DNA of 47,822 nucleotides from Ligilactobacillus ubinensis (GTDB lineage Bacteria; Bacillota; Bacilli; Lactobacillales; Lactobacillaceae): the NCBI RefSeq assembly GCF_024160875.1, contig NZ_JAIULA010000023.1, positions 1-47,822 on the forward strand, read 5' to 3'. Position 1 is the first letter of the stretch. Each line of letters opens with the position of its first letter. Position numbers and translations under genes: made by a program. This document shows, piece by piece, positions 18,527 to 27,045 of this stretch. Under the pieces are notes generated by a model, which was not told the DNA's origin, made no database searches, and was given only the letters and a program-made list of their open reading frames with translations.

Positions 18527-19201
18527 TTAATTTAGTCTATTTTCAATGATTTTCATTATTTCTCGGACTACTTCATCAATTGTAAGTTCAGTTGTATCTA
18601 TCTCAATTGCATCACTTGCTTGGACAAGTGGCGAAATCTTTCTATGTGAATCTTTATAATCACGCTCGATAATTTCTTGTTCCAAAACATCTAATGGTGT
18701 ATTAATTTCTTTTAAGATATTTTCTTTATATCTTCGCAAAGCTCTTTTCTTTGCACTAGCAACTAAGAAAATTTTTACCTGTGCATTAGGTAAGACTGTG
18801 GTTCCAATATCACGACCATCCATCACAATACCACCAGCTTGTGCAATTTGCTGCTGCCGTTTTGTCAAATCTGTCCGAACACTCGATTGTGCTGCTACAA
18901 TAGAAACATTATTTGTGATTCCTGGCAAACGAATTTCTTTTGTTACATCAACATTATCAACATATACTTTTTGTTCTGGATTAGCCGGCACAAATTCTAT
19001 ACTAAGTTTTTGCAACAATTGATTTAAATCTTTATCATTATCAAGCCGAATATCTTTTTTCATTGCTGCGTACGTTACAGCACGATACATAGCACCTGTA
19101 TCACAATAAATATAGCCTAATTTTTTTGCAACCAATTTAGCTACTGTACTTTTGCCTGCAGAAGCTGGTCCGTCAATTGCTATTTGAATTTTTCTTTTCA
19201 T
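18527..19201 (-). CDS. cmk: Cytidylate kinase
   Basis: Phosphorylates CMP and dCMP with ATP. The 224-aa P-loop kinase begins with IAIDGPASAGKST (P-loop 11-18). The CDTGAMYRAVTY nucleotide-binding block and GRDIGTTVLPNA motif are present, and the LID segment ends with RRYKE. ATG 19201. The cmk-rpsA order is conserved from Bacillus to enterobacteria. A terminator separates it from the upstream LysM gene. Confidence 0.96.
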   Translation of the reverse strand: MKRKIQIAIDGPASAGKSTVAKLVAKKLGYIYCDTGAMYRAVTYAAMKKDIRLDNDKDLNQLLQKLSIEFVPANPEQKVYVDNVDVTKEIRLPGITNNVSIVAAQSSVRTDLTKRQQQIAQAGGIVMDGRDIGTTVLPNAQVKIFLVASAKKRALRRYKENILKEINTPLDVLEQEIIERDYKDSHRKISPLVQASDAIEIDTTELTIDEVVREIMKIIENRLN

Positions 19202-19225
19202 AAAAATAAATTATTCTCCTTACAC

Positions 19226-19248
19226 AAAAAATCGAGGCTAAAAGCCTC
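19226..19248 (-). terminator. Terminator of the LysM protein gene
   Basis: GAGGCT/AGCCTC (six pairs, 3-nt loop; 19234-19239 with 19243-19248) is followed on the minus strand by GATTTTTT. Confidence 0.75.
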
Positions 19249-19270
19249 ATATTTTCTTTATAATACAACT

Positions 19271-19840
19271 TTACTTGACTCTAACTTGTTGTCCAGGAGC
19301 TAAAGTCGTACTTGCTGTCAATGTCGGATTAAGTTCCAATAATTCAGCCACAGTTAATCCATTATTAACTGCAACACGATATATCCCCTGGCCCGACTCA
19401 ACTGTAGCATATGACGCACTTGTCGTAGAACTTGCTGTACTTGAAGCCGAACTACTTGAACTAGTTTCCGAAGCTTCTGTGCTCTCGCTTTGCTCAGTTG
19501 TACTACTACTTGTGCTTTGTGTTTCACTACTTGTACTTGATTTTACACTACTCGCTTTTTGTTTTGAACTACTTGTTTTGCTGGATTTTTTCTTGCTAGT
19601 TGAGTTAGATGTTGCAACCGTGATTGAACTACTGCTCGAAGAATCATTTGATGTTTTTTGTGATACAAAATATAGACCAATAGTACCTAGAATAATAACA
19701 ATAAATATAATTAATAACGATGTCGTTAACGCTGTGTTTCGCTTAGTATTACGGCGGTTAACAGTTCGAGAATAATTGCCTCGATCATCCTTTTCATCTT
19801 CAAACGTATTCTCCCATGGCTTTTTGTTGTGGCTACTCAT
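19271..19840 (-). CDS. Membrane-anchored LysM-domain protein (YpbE-like)
   Basis: A 189-aa bitopic protein with a hydrophilic cytoplasmic N-terminus (1-36), one membrane segment (about 37-60), a Ser/Thr-rich linker (about 65-140) and a C-terminal LysM domain (about 143-189) that should bind peptidoglycan. There is no signal-peptidase site or enzyme domain. Position next to recQ matches Bacillus ypbE. ATG 19840 follows AGGAGGCGAG. The Ser-rich linker makes the opposite strand look like a 166-codon open frame, which is an artefact of codon bias. Function is unknown beyond cell-wall attachment. Confidence 0.88.
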   Translation of the reverse strand: MSSHNKKPWENTFEDEKDDRGNYSRTVNRRNTKRNTALTTSLLIIFIVIILGTIGLYFVSQKTSNDSSSSSSITVATSNSTSKKKSSKTSSSKQKASSVKSSTSSETQSTSSSTTEQSESTEASETSSSSSASSTASSTTSASYATVESGQGIYRVAVNNGLTVAELLELNPTLTASTTLAPGQQVRVK

Positions 19841-19874
19841 GCCTCTCGCCTCCTAAAAACAATACTACTAGTGT

Positions 19875-19883
19875 ATTTTACCA
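19875..19883 (-). promoter_or_regulatory. Possible extended -10 promoter of the LysM gene
   Basis: TGGTAAAAT on the minus strand, 35 bases ahead of the start codon, is an extended -10. No good -35 is present. Confidence 0.4.
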
Positions 19884-19990
19884 TAACAGCTTAACTTTGG
19901 GGTATTCATTTGCTGAACTTTTTCTTAAATGTGCATTATTGCGTGCTTTGCATACGTTCTCTTAACTTGACAGATATTACTTTTTATATC

Positions 19991-20070
19991 AAATAGTGAT
20001 TAGGCATCCTTATATATACATTTCAACATTGCTTGCATCCTTCGACAACAATTATCACTATTTTTTTTGC
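19991..20070 (+). ncRNA. Candidate plus-strand small RNA or terminator-like element
   Basis: AAATAGTGAT (19991-20000) and ATCACTATTT (20054-20063) are perfect complements enclosing 53 nt. The second arm runs straight into eight T (20061-20068), as in an intrinsic terminator of a plus-strand transcript. GCATCCTT occurs twice in the enclosed segment (20004-20011, 20035-20042). A perfect TTGACA stands at 19967-19972, but no convincing -10 follows at the right distance. Both flanking genes run on the minus strand, so a plus-strand terminator here has no gene to serve. Speculative. Confidence 0.25.
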
Positions 20071-20101
20071 TACTCGCATCAAAAATATGAACTCTTAAAA
20101 A

Positions 20102-21547
20102 TTAATTGCCAACATTAAAAAGTTCCTTCAATATCTCATGGTAATCTTTTCTATTATCAACTTGATCTATCATTTTTTTTCGAAACAACCCCAAATTTTT
20201 CAGAGGAAAAGTCTCATCATTTAAATTACAGCAATTAGTATCATTATGTACAACCTGCGTTTCTTCCGAAAAATAATTTAAAATAAATTGCCGCTTACAT
20301 GCTTTTGTAGTTGCGTATTTTATCATAGCCAAAAGTGCTTGCCTTTTTTCCTCTTTTCGTCTCTGCCAAAATGAGACCAGCTTTTCTTGCGTGAAACCCA
20401 TCTTTTTAAACTTATCAATCAGCAATGCTTGTTCTGTAACTGCATCAATCACTTTGTGATTTTCTCGCTGTTTTATCATAAAATACTGTTTAACTTCTCT
20501 TTCAGAGGGCAAAGTATTTTCTGCAAGTCTTCTTTGAATGTTTTCATCACCCTTTTGATATAATAAAATAGCGCAACTTTGCTTATCATCTCGACCAGCT
20601 CGCCCGATTTCTTGCAAGTAACTTCCTAAATCTGCAGGTAGATGATAATGAATAACATATCGAATATTTGCTTTGTTAATCCCCATTCCAAAAGCACTAG
20701 TTGCACAAACTATATCCAATTCATCATTTATAAACTGTCGTTGAACTTTGTATCTTTCACTTAATGCTAAATTTGCATGATATGCTGCAACTCGCAACTG
20801 ACTTTTTTCATTCAACCATATACTAACATCGTCTGCCATTTTTTTACTTGAAAAATAAATTAATCCTGGGCCACATAATTTTTCTACTAGCTTTAATAAT
20901 TCCTCTTTTTTTTCAAGCGCATCATTGACTATAAGAACACCTAAATAGATATTAGGCCGATCAACAGAACGATGGTATACCTTTTTTAAGCCTAATTGCT
21001 GACAAATATCTTTTTGAACTGTTGGAGTTGCAGTTGCCGTCAATGCTAAGGTTAATGGATTTGCTAACATCTTTTTTATATTTCCTAAATCCAAGTAATC
21101 TGGGCGAAAATCTGGGCCCCATTGTGAAATGCAATGTGCCTCATCAATAACCAATAAACCAATAGCTATTTTTTGCAGTTTTTCTTTTAAATCAGGGCGC
21201 TGCAACATTTCTGGAGCTACAAATATATACATATACTCATCCAGGTTTTTAATAATCTTTTTTTTATCCTCAAAACTTAGCTCCGATGTTATCGCAATTG
21301 ATTTTTTTTCTCCTTGAAAATGCATCTGACTTACTTGATCTTGCATCAAAGATAATAGCGGTGAAATAATTAGAGTCCGTATATGTAGGTACTTGCCAAT
21401 AAATTGGTAACACAATGATTTCCCATTTCCTGTCGGTAATATCGCTAATAATGATGTTTGTGCTACTAAGGTTTCAATTACTTCTTTTTGCCCTGGTCTA
21501 AAATTCGAAAAGCCATAATTGTCTTGTAAAAATTTTTCAAGGCTCAT
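20102..21547 (-). CDS. recQ: RecQ-type ATP-dependent DNA helicase (RecS-like)
   Basis: 3'-5' superfamily 2 helicase for recombination and fork repair. At 481 aa it is the short form without an HRDC domain. Walker A is PTGNGKS (38-44) and the DEAH box is at 135-138 in VIDEAHCISQWG; LALTATAT, the helicase C motifs and the QEIGRAGRD arginine-finger block follow. The zinc-binding region looks incomplete: CKRQFILNYF supplies the first Cys but only a CC pair follows. The start overlaps the upstream gene by 4 bp (ATGA), so the two are co-translated. In Bacillus the same pair is recS-ypbB. Confidence 0.93.
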   Translation of the reverse strand: MSLEKFLQDNYGFSNFRPGQKEVIETLVAQTSLLAILPTGNGKSLCYQFIGKYLHIRTLIISPLLSLMQDQVSQMHFQGEKKSIAITSELSFEDKKKIIKNLDEYMYIFVAPEMLQRPDLKEKLQKIAIGLLVIDEAHCISQWGPDFRPDYLDLGNIKKMLANPLTLALTATATPTVQKDICQQLGLKKVYHRSVDRPNIYLGVLIVNDALEKKEELLKLVEKLCGPGLIYFSSKKMADDVSIWLNEKSQLRVAAYHANLALSERYKVQRQFINDELDIVCATSAFGMGINKANIRYVIHYHLPADLGSYLQEIGRAGRDDKQSCAILLYQKGDENIQRRLAENTLPSEREVKQYFMIKQRENHKVIDAVTEQALLIDKFKKMGFTQEKLVSFWQRRKEEKRQALLAMIKYATTKACKRQFILNYFSEETQVVHNDTNCCNLNDETFPLKNLGLFRKKMIDQVDNRKDYHEILKELFNVGN

Positions 21548-22575
21548 CTTTTGCCACGTCCCCTTTCAATCTCGAAGATTCTAAATTTAAAGAAACTAAC
21601 ATCTAATCCCTCTGCTAGTGCATTTTTATAATTCCAGTGTTCTTGTGACCCTAATTTTTGTGTCACTTCTTTTAAATTTTCAACTTCAGTTGCAGTTAAT
21701 AGCTTCATCAAATCTAATTGTTTATGCCAAATAAATGCTTCATGCAAATGTTCTTCTATCGTATTGGTTTTTATTTTTAAATCACTTGCAATTTCAGTAA
21801 TACTCTCTCCTTTTTTAAAACGATTTATCGTTTCAAATCTACTTTTTCTAACTGGTTCAATATTAACACCAGTTGCTTGAATGATTTGTGCCAATAAATC
21901 ATTATTTATATAAAGGTACCAACAAAAACGACTAAGCAAATCTAGCCATATTCGTTGGATATCGAATTCTGATTTTGAAAAAAATTTAGCTAATTGTGCG
22001 TCTGTTTTTCCAATAATATTATGACCTACTAATTTAAGACAAAAAATATCCGCATCGACCTTATCTTGCTGTCCAAGAAAATACTGTAAATCCTTAACCA
22101 ATAAAATTGCTAATTTTTTAACCCCATATTGTCTAAGCCATTCTTTCATTATCGTTTGAGCTCTTATATTTTCACTAACCACATAGTATTTCTTATTACT
22201 ATAGCTAGCTTCAGATGCAACTTGAACTGCTAAACATATTACTTCATTCAATAAACTAATATTTAAGATTCGAAACAACGTTGGCTTTTTTAGAATAAAA
22301 TGTTCATTTTGTTTTTTTATTTCTGCACATCCTGCTTCAGTTAACAGATACCCATCCTCAGTTTCATGTAGAAAATTTGCTGTAACTAGTCTTTGAATTT
22401 GAGAGTCAAACTCATTTTTTGATAATTCTCGATATACATTAATGTAATCTAACCACCCGTATATCATACCCCAATATAGCGCTGATTCCTTTTGTGAGTT
22501 TGATAGTAACTGTCGCAATACCGCAGATCTACGCGCTTGTGTCGGTGAAAAAAACAACAACCAATATGTATCCAT
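21544..22575 (-). CDS. Helix-turn-helix protein (YpbB-like), coupled to recQ
   Basis: A 343-aa protein with no recognisable enzyme motif over its first 240 residues and a C-terminal helix-turn-helix of the type found in YpbB and at the end of some RecQ proteins (ESITEIASDLKIKTNTIEEHL). It ends in a 4-bp overlap with recQ, which strongly suggests that the two proteins act together. The open frame begins at TTG 22581, but GAGG is spaced seven bases from ATG 22575. The role in recombination is inferred only from context. Confidence 0.85.
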   Translation of the reverse strand: MDTYWLLFFSPTQARRSAVLRQLLSNSQKESALYWGMIYGWLDYINVYRELSKNEFDSQIQRLVTANFLHETEDGYLLTEAGCAEIKKQNEHFILKKPTLFRILNISLLNEVICLAVQVASEASYSNKKYYVVSENIRAQTIMKEWLRQYGVKKLAILLVKDLQYFLGQQDKVDADIFCLKLVGHNIIGKTDAQLAKFFSKSEFDIQRIWLDLLSRFCWYLYINNDLLAQIIQATGVNIEPVRKSRFETINRFKKGESITEIASDLKIKTNTIEEHLHEAFIWHKQLDLMKLLTATEVENLKEVTQKLGSQEHWNYKNALAEGLDVSFFKFRIFEIERGRGKR

Positions 22576-22653
22576 TTTCAAACCTCGCTAACACCAAATA
22601 TTTTATATTTCCGAAATACTATCTACCATCAGTTTAAGTGTTCCTGCTTAAAT

Positions 22654-22683
22654 CCGTCAATAATAATGATAATTATTTTACGG
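22654..22683. promoter_or_regulatory. Fur/MntR-like operator upstream of mntH
   Basis: A 19-bp near-perfect palindrome AATAATAATGATAATTATT (22659-22677, one mismatched pair around a central G) is framed by CCGT and ACGG. It resembles the Fur-box pattern GATAATNATNATTATC and the AT-rich boxes of metal regulators. It lies about 40 bp upstream of the mntH -10, a usual site for metal-dependent control of a manganese transporter. It also lies in front of the divergent ypbB-recQ pair. Confidence 0.6.
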
Positions 22684-22722
22684 TGTACCTTAAAACATCT
22701 TTTAAATTGTATAAAAACAAGG

Positions 22723-22728
22723 TAAAAT
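22723..22728 (+). promoter_or_regulatory. -10 box of mntH
   Basis: TAAAAT in the context GGTAAAATACAAG, with TTTTAA about 17 bases upstream as a weak -35. Transcription would begin near 22735, which argues against the first in-frame GTG there being the start codon. Confidence 0.5.
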
Positions 22729-22764
22729 ACAAGTGTGCTATTAAAAAGAAGGGTGGTTTTCACT

Positions 22765-24348
22765 GTGAACAACAATGAAAAAGAGCACGCTAAAGGTAAA
22801 TTTATTGCTTATGCCAATGGACCATCACTGGAAGAAATTAATGGATCTGTTAAAGTTCCTAAAGGTAAAGGATTTTGGAAAACATTATTAGCCTATTCTG
22901 GTCCAGGTGCACTAGTTGCCGTTGGTTATATGGACCCCGGTAATTGGTCAACATCTATTACTGGCGGACAAAATTTTCAGTATCTTTTAATGTCTGTCAT
23001 CTTAATGTCAAGTTTGGTTGCAATGCTTCTACAATATATGGCAGCTAAACTTGGTATTGTTACCCAACTAGATTTAGCCCAGGCCATTCGTTCTCGAACT
23101 AGCAAACCATTAGGAGTTGTTTTGTGGATTATGACGGAACTTGCGATTATGGCAACCGATATCGCTGAAGTTATTGGTGCCGCAATTGCACTTTACTTAC
23201 TTTTTGGAATTCCATTAATCATAGCTGTTTTTATTACTATTTTAGACGTTTTAGTATTATTATTGCTAACCAAAGTTGGATTTCGCAAAATTGAAGCTAT
23301 TGTCGTAGCTCTAATTCTAGTAATTTTGTTTGTTTTCATTTATCAAGTTGCACTTTCCAATCCTGATTGGGGTAGCGTTTTTAGTGGCTTTATTCCAAAT
23401 GCAAAAACTTTCTCTACCTCTAAAACGGTTAATGGAATGACGCCTTTAAGTGGTGCCCTTGGCATTATTGGCGCTACCGTTATGCCACATAATTTGTATC
23501 TACATTCTGCTGTATCTCAAACACGGCAAATTGATCATACTGATGATGAAGCTGTCGCACAAGCCGTAAAGTTTTCTGGTTGGGACTCTAACATTCAATT
23601 AACTGCCGCTTTCGTTGTAAATTGTTTGTTATTGATTATGGGTGTTTCAGTTTTCAAGTCTGGTGCCGTTTCAGATCCATCTTTCTTCGGATTATACTCG
23701 GCTTTATCAGATACCTCTAGTTTAAGCAACGGTGTTTTAATTAGTGTTGCAAAATCTGGAATACTATCTGTTTTGTTTGCAGTTGCTTTGCTTGCTTCAG
23801 GCCAAAACTCCACTATTACAGGAACGTTAACTGGACAAGTTATAATGGAGGGTTTTGTTAATTTAAAAATGCCATTATGGGCTCGACGCTTAGTAACAAG
23901 GTTAATTGCCGTTATTCCTGTAATGATTTGTGTCTTGCTAACTAGCGGACAAAGTGAATTACAAGAACACAGATCACTTAATACTTTAATGAATAACTCC
24001 CAGGTCTTTTTAGCTTTTGCCCTACCTTTTTCAATGATTCCTTTAATAATGATGACTGATAGTAAAAATACCATGGGTCACTTCAAGAATTCATTATTTC
24101 TTAAAATTACTGGATGGTTCTCGGTTATTTCATTAACGGTCTTAAACTTACGTGGATTGCCTGATTCAATTACTGATTTCTTCGGCAGTAACCCTAGTGC
24201 TACTCAAGTTACGATTGCCCATACAATTGCATATATTTTAATTTTAGCAATCTTAGTTCTACTAGTTTGGACAATTGTTGAGGTTCATAAAGGGGATTTA
24301 CGTTATACTAAAGCTATGCAAATGAGAAAAAAGAAAACTAACAATTAA
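22765..24348 (+). CDS. mntH: Nramp-family divalent metal/proton symporter MntH
   Basis: Imports Mn2+ (and other divalent metals) with protons; manganese is the main antioxidant metal of lactobacilli. The 527-aa protein has about eleven to twelve membrane helices. The metal-site motif of helix 1 is YMDPGNW (Asp57, Asn60) and that of helix 6 is MPHNLYLHS, including the selectivity Met. The frame is open from a GTG at 22735, but that would be at the transcript start; GTG 22765 has GGGTGG at suitable spacing. usp follows after 35 bp. A Fur/MntR-like palindrome upstream suggests metal repression. Confidence 0.95.
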   Translation: MNNNEKEHAKGKFIAYANGPSLEEINGSVKVPKGKGFWKTLLAYSGPGALVAVGYMDPGNWSTSITGGQNFQYLLMSVILMSSLVAMLLQYMAAKLGIVTQLDLAQAIRSRTSKPLGVVLWIMTELAIMATDIAEVIGAAIALYLLFGIPLIIAVFITILDVLVLLLLTKVGFRKIEAIVVALILVILFVFIYQVALSNPDWGSVFSGFIPNAKTFSTSKTVNGMTPLSGALGIIGATVMPHNLYLHSAVSQTRQIDHTDDEAVAQAVKFSGWDSNIQLTAAFVVNCLLLIMGVSVFKSGAVSDPSFFGLYSALSDTSSLSNGVLISVAKSGILSVLFAVALLASGQNSTITGTLTGQVIMEGFVNLKMPLWARRLVTRLIAVIPVMICVLLTSGQSELQEHRSLNTLMNNSQVFLAFALPFSMIPLIMMTDSKNTMGHFKNSLFLKITGWFSVISLTVLNLRGLPDSITDFFGSNPSATQVTIAHTIAYILILAILVLLVWTIVEVHKGDLRYTKAMQMRKKKTNN

Positions 24349-24383
24349 AATTTCTATAATTAATTTGAAGGGAGAGTTTAACA

Positions 24384-24857
24384 TTGTCGGATAATATTAA
24401 TTTTGAAATTTCACCTCGTAGTTTTACTCGTGTTTTAGTTGCTGTTGATGAAGATGACTCACATTCGTCAATACGTGCATTTAATTATGCAGTTACTACA
24501 GCCAAACGCTTAAATGCTCCATTAGGTATCGTTTCTATTTTAGAAGTAGAAGATTTTAATATATTTGATACGCTAAGCCCCGAGGTAATGAAACAGCGGC
24601 GTTCACAAGTTACCGATGATTTAGCGCGTTATGTTAACAAAGCACGTAGTTTTGGCGTTAAAGAAATTCAAGCCTTTACTGGTGAAGGTAAACCTGCTGA
24701 CATTATCATAAATGATATTCTACCTGAATTTAATCCAGATCTTTTAGTCTGTGGTTCAAAGACAAAACCCGTTAATGAACGGAAGAAAATTTTTATTGGA
24801 TCACAAGCCAGCGCTATGGCTCAAAATGCTCCATGTTCTGTAATTGTAGTTCGCTAA
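24384..24857 (+). CDS. Universal stress protein, UspA family
   Basis: A 157-aa cytoplasmic alpha/beta protein of the Usp fold, opening with RVLVAVDEDD and ending with CSVIVVR. The ATP-binding pattern of Usp proteins (G-2x-G-9x-G-S/T) is degraded: the second Gly is Thr in CGSKTKP and the spacing to GSQAS is longer. It may therefore belong to the group that does not bind ATP. The start is TTG 24384 behind GGGAGAG. It is in one transcript with mntH, ending at a strong shared terminator. mntH-usp pairs are common in lactobacilli. Confidence 0.9.
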   Translation: MSDNINFEISPRSFTRVLVAVDEDDSHSSIRAFNYAVTTAKRLNAPLGIVSILEVEDFNIFDTLSPEVMKQRRSQVTDDLARYVNKARSFGVKEIQAFTGEGKPADIIINDILPEFNPDLLVCGSKTKPVNERKKIFIGSQASAMAQNAPCSVIVVR

Positions 24858-24882
24858 TTTATTTCTTCTAAATCAGACATCC

Positions 24883-24933
24883 AAATAAGCAGTATGCAAA
24901 TTCTATTTCCAGAATTTTGCATACTGCTTATTT
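24883..24933. terminator. Bidirectional terminator between usp and the RlmL-like gene
   Basis: A 22-bp stem with one bulged T (24883-24904 with 24911-24933) and a 6-nt loop, with A and T runs on its flanks, lies between two converging genes. Confidence 0.9.
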
Positions 24934-24973
24934 AATATCTAAAAGGGCGCTAATTATTCTAAATTTCAATTTT

Positions 24974-26125
24974 TTAGTTAATAGTGCATTTTGTTACACG
25001 CTTTTTTTTACCCCAATATTGAAATAGATCTGTCCGTAATGATCCATTATACAACTTTCTTCGTTTTGTAGCCTTACTACCATAATAATTTTCAAATTCT
25101 AAATCACTGGTTAAAATATATTTACTCCACGTCTCAAGCGGTTGATAAACTTGCCCCATTTGTCTATATAATATTCGAACATTTTCTTGATCACTTAATC
25201 TTTCTCCATAAGGCGGATTAGCGACAATCACTCCAGATTCTTTCTCCGTTTTAAAATCCTTAACCGCCATTTGCTTAAAAGTGATACTATCTAGCAAACC
25301 TGCTTCACGTGCATTCTGTTTAGCAATTTCAATCATTTTGCCATCAATATCATAACCAAAAATATCAAGTTTAGCATCATAATTAGCTTCACTATCAGCT
25401 TTAGCACGTACTTGTTCTGCAAGTTTTTTAGGTACCCAATCCCAACTTTCACACACAAAGTCTCGATTAAATCCAGGAGCAATATTATGTCCAATAAGTG
25501 CTGCTTCTATTGGCAACGTTCCAGATCCACAAACAGGATCAACAAAGGTTTTTTCAGGATACCAATGTGCTAATAAGATAAGTGCTGCCGCCATATTTTC
25601 TTTAAGTGGTGCCCCTCCCTTATTAATACGATATCCCCGTTTGAATAAACTACTACCTGTTGTATCTAGCGTTAGTAATACTTTGTCTTTGTTAATTGCA
25701 ACTTCTAATGGAAATAACGCTCCTGTTTCTGGTAGCCGTGTTTTACGATGATATACTTCACTCATTTTATTAACAATTGCTTTTTTAACAATTGCTTGTA
25801 CACTTGGCACATTATGCAATTTGGATTTTTGCGATTTACCTGCCACTGGAAATTCTGCATCTAATGGTAATAATTCATCCCAAGGAAGTTTCTTTGTTTG
25901 TTCAAATAATTCTTCAAAAGTGGTTGCTTCAAATTCACCGACAATAATTTTCACGCGATCTGCAGTTCGTAACCATAAATTTGTTTTTAGAATATCTGCA
26001 ATTGTGCCTGTATAACGAACTCTACTATTTTCAACTTGAACATTATACCCTAAATGACGTAATTCATTACCTACAATAGCTTCTATTCCAGCAGCTGCTG
26101 TTGCAATTAAATTGTACTCTTTCAT
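24974..26125 (-). CDS. THUMP-domain rRNA N2-guanine methyltransferase (RlmL-like)
   Basis: SAM-dependent RNA methyltransferase of 383 aa, corresponding to Bacillus YpsC and the N-terminal part of E. coli RlmL, which modifies G2445 of 23S rRNA. An N-terminal ferredoxin-like plus THUMP domain (about 1-155) binds RNA. The Rossmann domain has FVDPVCGSGTLPIEAA (SAM) and the catalytic ANPPYGER motif of N2-guanine enzymes. The open frame starts with TTG, but ATG 26125 one codon later has GAGG seven bases upstream. The position next to rnpB and gpsB is conserved in Bacillales and Lactobacillales. Confidence 0.93.
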   Translation of the reverse strand: MKEYNLIATAAAGIEAIVGNELRHLGYNVQVENSRVRYTGTIADILKTNLWLRTADRVKIIVGEFEATTFEELFEQTKKLPWDELLPLDAEFPVAGKSQKSKLHNVPSVQAIVKKAIVNKMSEVYHRKTRLPETGALFPLEVAINKDKVLLTLDTTGSSLFKRGYRINKGGAPLKENMAAALILLAHWYPEKTFVDPVCGSGTLPIEAALIGHNIAPGFNRDFVCESWDWVPKKLAEQVRAKADSEANYDAKLDIFGYDIDGKMIEIAKQNAREAGLLDSITFKQMAVKDFKTEKESGVIVANPPYGERLSDQENVRILYRQMGQVYQPLETWSKYILTSDLEFENYYGSKATKRRKLYNGSLRTDLFQYWGKKKRVTKCTIN

Positions 26126-26195
26126 CAAAAAGCCTCTTTTCTATAGCATAAATCTTTTTTCTTTAATCTAGATTCAAATATAGTTGTGTCCAAAC

Positions 26196-26228
26196 ATAAA
26201 AATAGACTGAGACGACATTGTCTCAGCC
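26196..26228 (-). terminator. Terminator of rnpB
   Basis: GGCTGAGAC pairs with GTCTCAGTC (26220-26228 with 26205-26213, one G-U pair), followed on the minus strand by TATTTTTATG. Confidence 0.85.
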
Positions 26229-26236
26229 CATTTATT

Positions 26237-26646
26237 CCTATTAAGTATGTAAATCTCTATAAGCCAAGTTCCGTACGTCAACCAGCTAGGTACTGGTCTC
26301 GGTGGTAATCATCTATCTCCGAGTAAAACTCGCCCCCATGATTAGTTCATTTCCGTCATGAAGCGCCCCTACCAAAGTTTGGGTTACCTGCTCGCAGGGT
26401 TTACCGCGTTCCATCAATACCGTTTCCCGTATTGCTTCGTCACTGTGGCACTTTTAAGAACTACTCAAGCATGGTTTATAAAAACGTTAGCTCTTTTGTT
26501 CGCCGTCATCTACAATAATGTAAATGCCTTACCTTATTTTTTCAGTAAGTACGATCACTACAAACATCTCAGTTTGTGCAAGCCTGGACTTTCCTCAGTT
26601 TGCATAAAACAAACCGCGATTACCCGAAATTTACATACTAATTACT
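26237..26646 (-). ncRNA. rnpB: RNase P RNA
   Basis: The catalytic RNA that trims tRNA 5' ends. On the minus strand the conserved 5' block GAGGAAAGTCCAGGCTTGCA lies at 26577-26596 and the 3' block ends in CTTGGCTTATAGA (26255-26267). The P1 helix is clear: ATTAGTATGTAAAT at the 5' end pairs with ATTTACATACTTAAT at the 3' end. The ends given are set by that helix and may be off by a few bases. The length of about 410 nt, the gene position and the taxon suggest a Bacillus-type (type B) molecule. A U-rich terminator follows. Confidence 0.95.
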
Positions 26647-26655
26647 ATCCACCAT

Positions 26656-26997
26656 TTAAAAACGATTACTTTGATCGTCTTCACCGTTAAGTTGTGCACC
26701 GAAAACATGTCTTTCCAAGTTTGATAAACGCTTCAAAATATCCATGTTCGTTGTCGTTGCTGCTGGGCGAACAGCTTTACCTGTGCCTCCAACAGCTAAT
26801 TGCTTAGTCAATTCATCAACTTTCGCAACTAATCGATCATTTTCAACTTGTAAACGTTGATTTTCCTTAGTGAATGTTTCATAATCTTGAATAACTGCAT
26901 CCAAAAATTCATCCACATCAGCTGGGTCATACCCCCGCATTTTAGGCTTGAAATTTTTATTTACGATATCCTTAGGCGTAAGATTTACATTTTCCAT
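26656..26997 (-). CDS. gpsB: Cell division regulator GpsB (DivIVA-like)
   Basis: A small coiled-coil protein (113 aa) that binds membranes and class A PBPs and moves them between septum and side wall. The DivIVA N-terminal block is visible ([20 protein letters not shown], then VDEFLDAVI), followed by a coiled coil (about 40-70), a linker and a short C-terminal trimerisation segment. The open frame begins seven codons upstream, but ATG 26997 is preceded by GAGGTG and matches the family start. PBP1A, a likely partner, is encoded about 1.4 kb away. Confidence 0.94.
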   Translation of the reverse strand: MENVNLTPKDIVNKNFKPKMRGYDPADVDEFLDAVIQDYETFTKENQRLQVENDRLVAKVDELTKQLAVGGTGKAVRPAATTTNMDILKRLSNLERHVFGAQLNGEDDQSNRF

Positions 26998-27045
26998 TGG
27001 AATGCACCTCATCTCCATATTAGGAACTTAACTCATAACATTTTC

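Noticed and set aside
19481-19640. Possible tandem repeat or CRISPR-like periodicity
   Set aside because: The repetition is simple Ser/Thr codon low complexity within a coding region; no direct repeats with unique spacers are seen here or elsewhere in the window.
19275-19775. A 166-codon plus-strand frame, Leu/Val-rich
   Set aside because: It is the mirror of the Ser-rich linker in the LysM gene; Ser codons read backwards avoid stops. It has no ribosome site or domain.
22735-22764. N-terminal extension of MntH from GTG 22735
   Set aside because: The -10 box at 22723-22728 puts the transcript start at about this position, and a ribosome site precedes GTG 22765.
23595-24074. A 159-codon minus-strand frame
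   Set aside because: It lies wholly inside mntH, whose conserved Nramp motifs account for the sequence.
26358-26690. A 110-codon plus-strand frame
   Set aside because: It lies antisense over the RNase P RNA; the conserved rnpB blocks and P1 helix explain the sequence.
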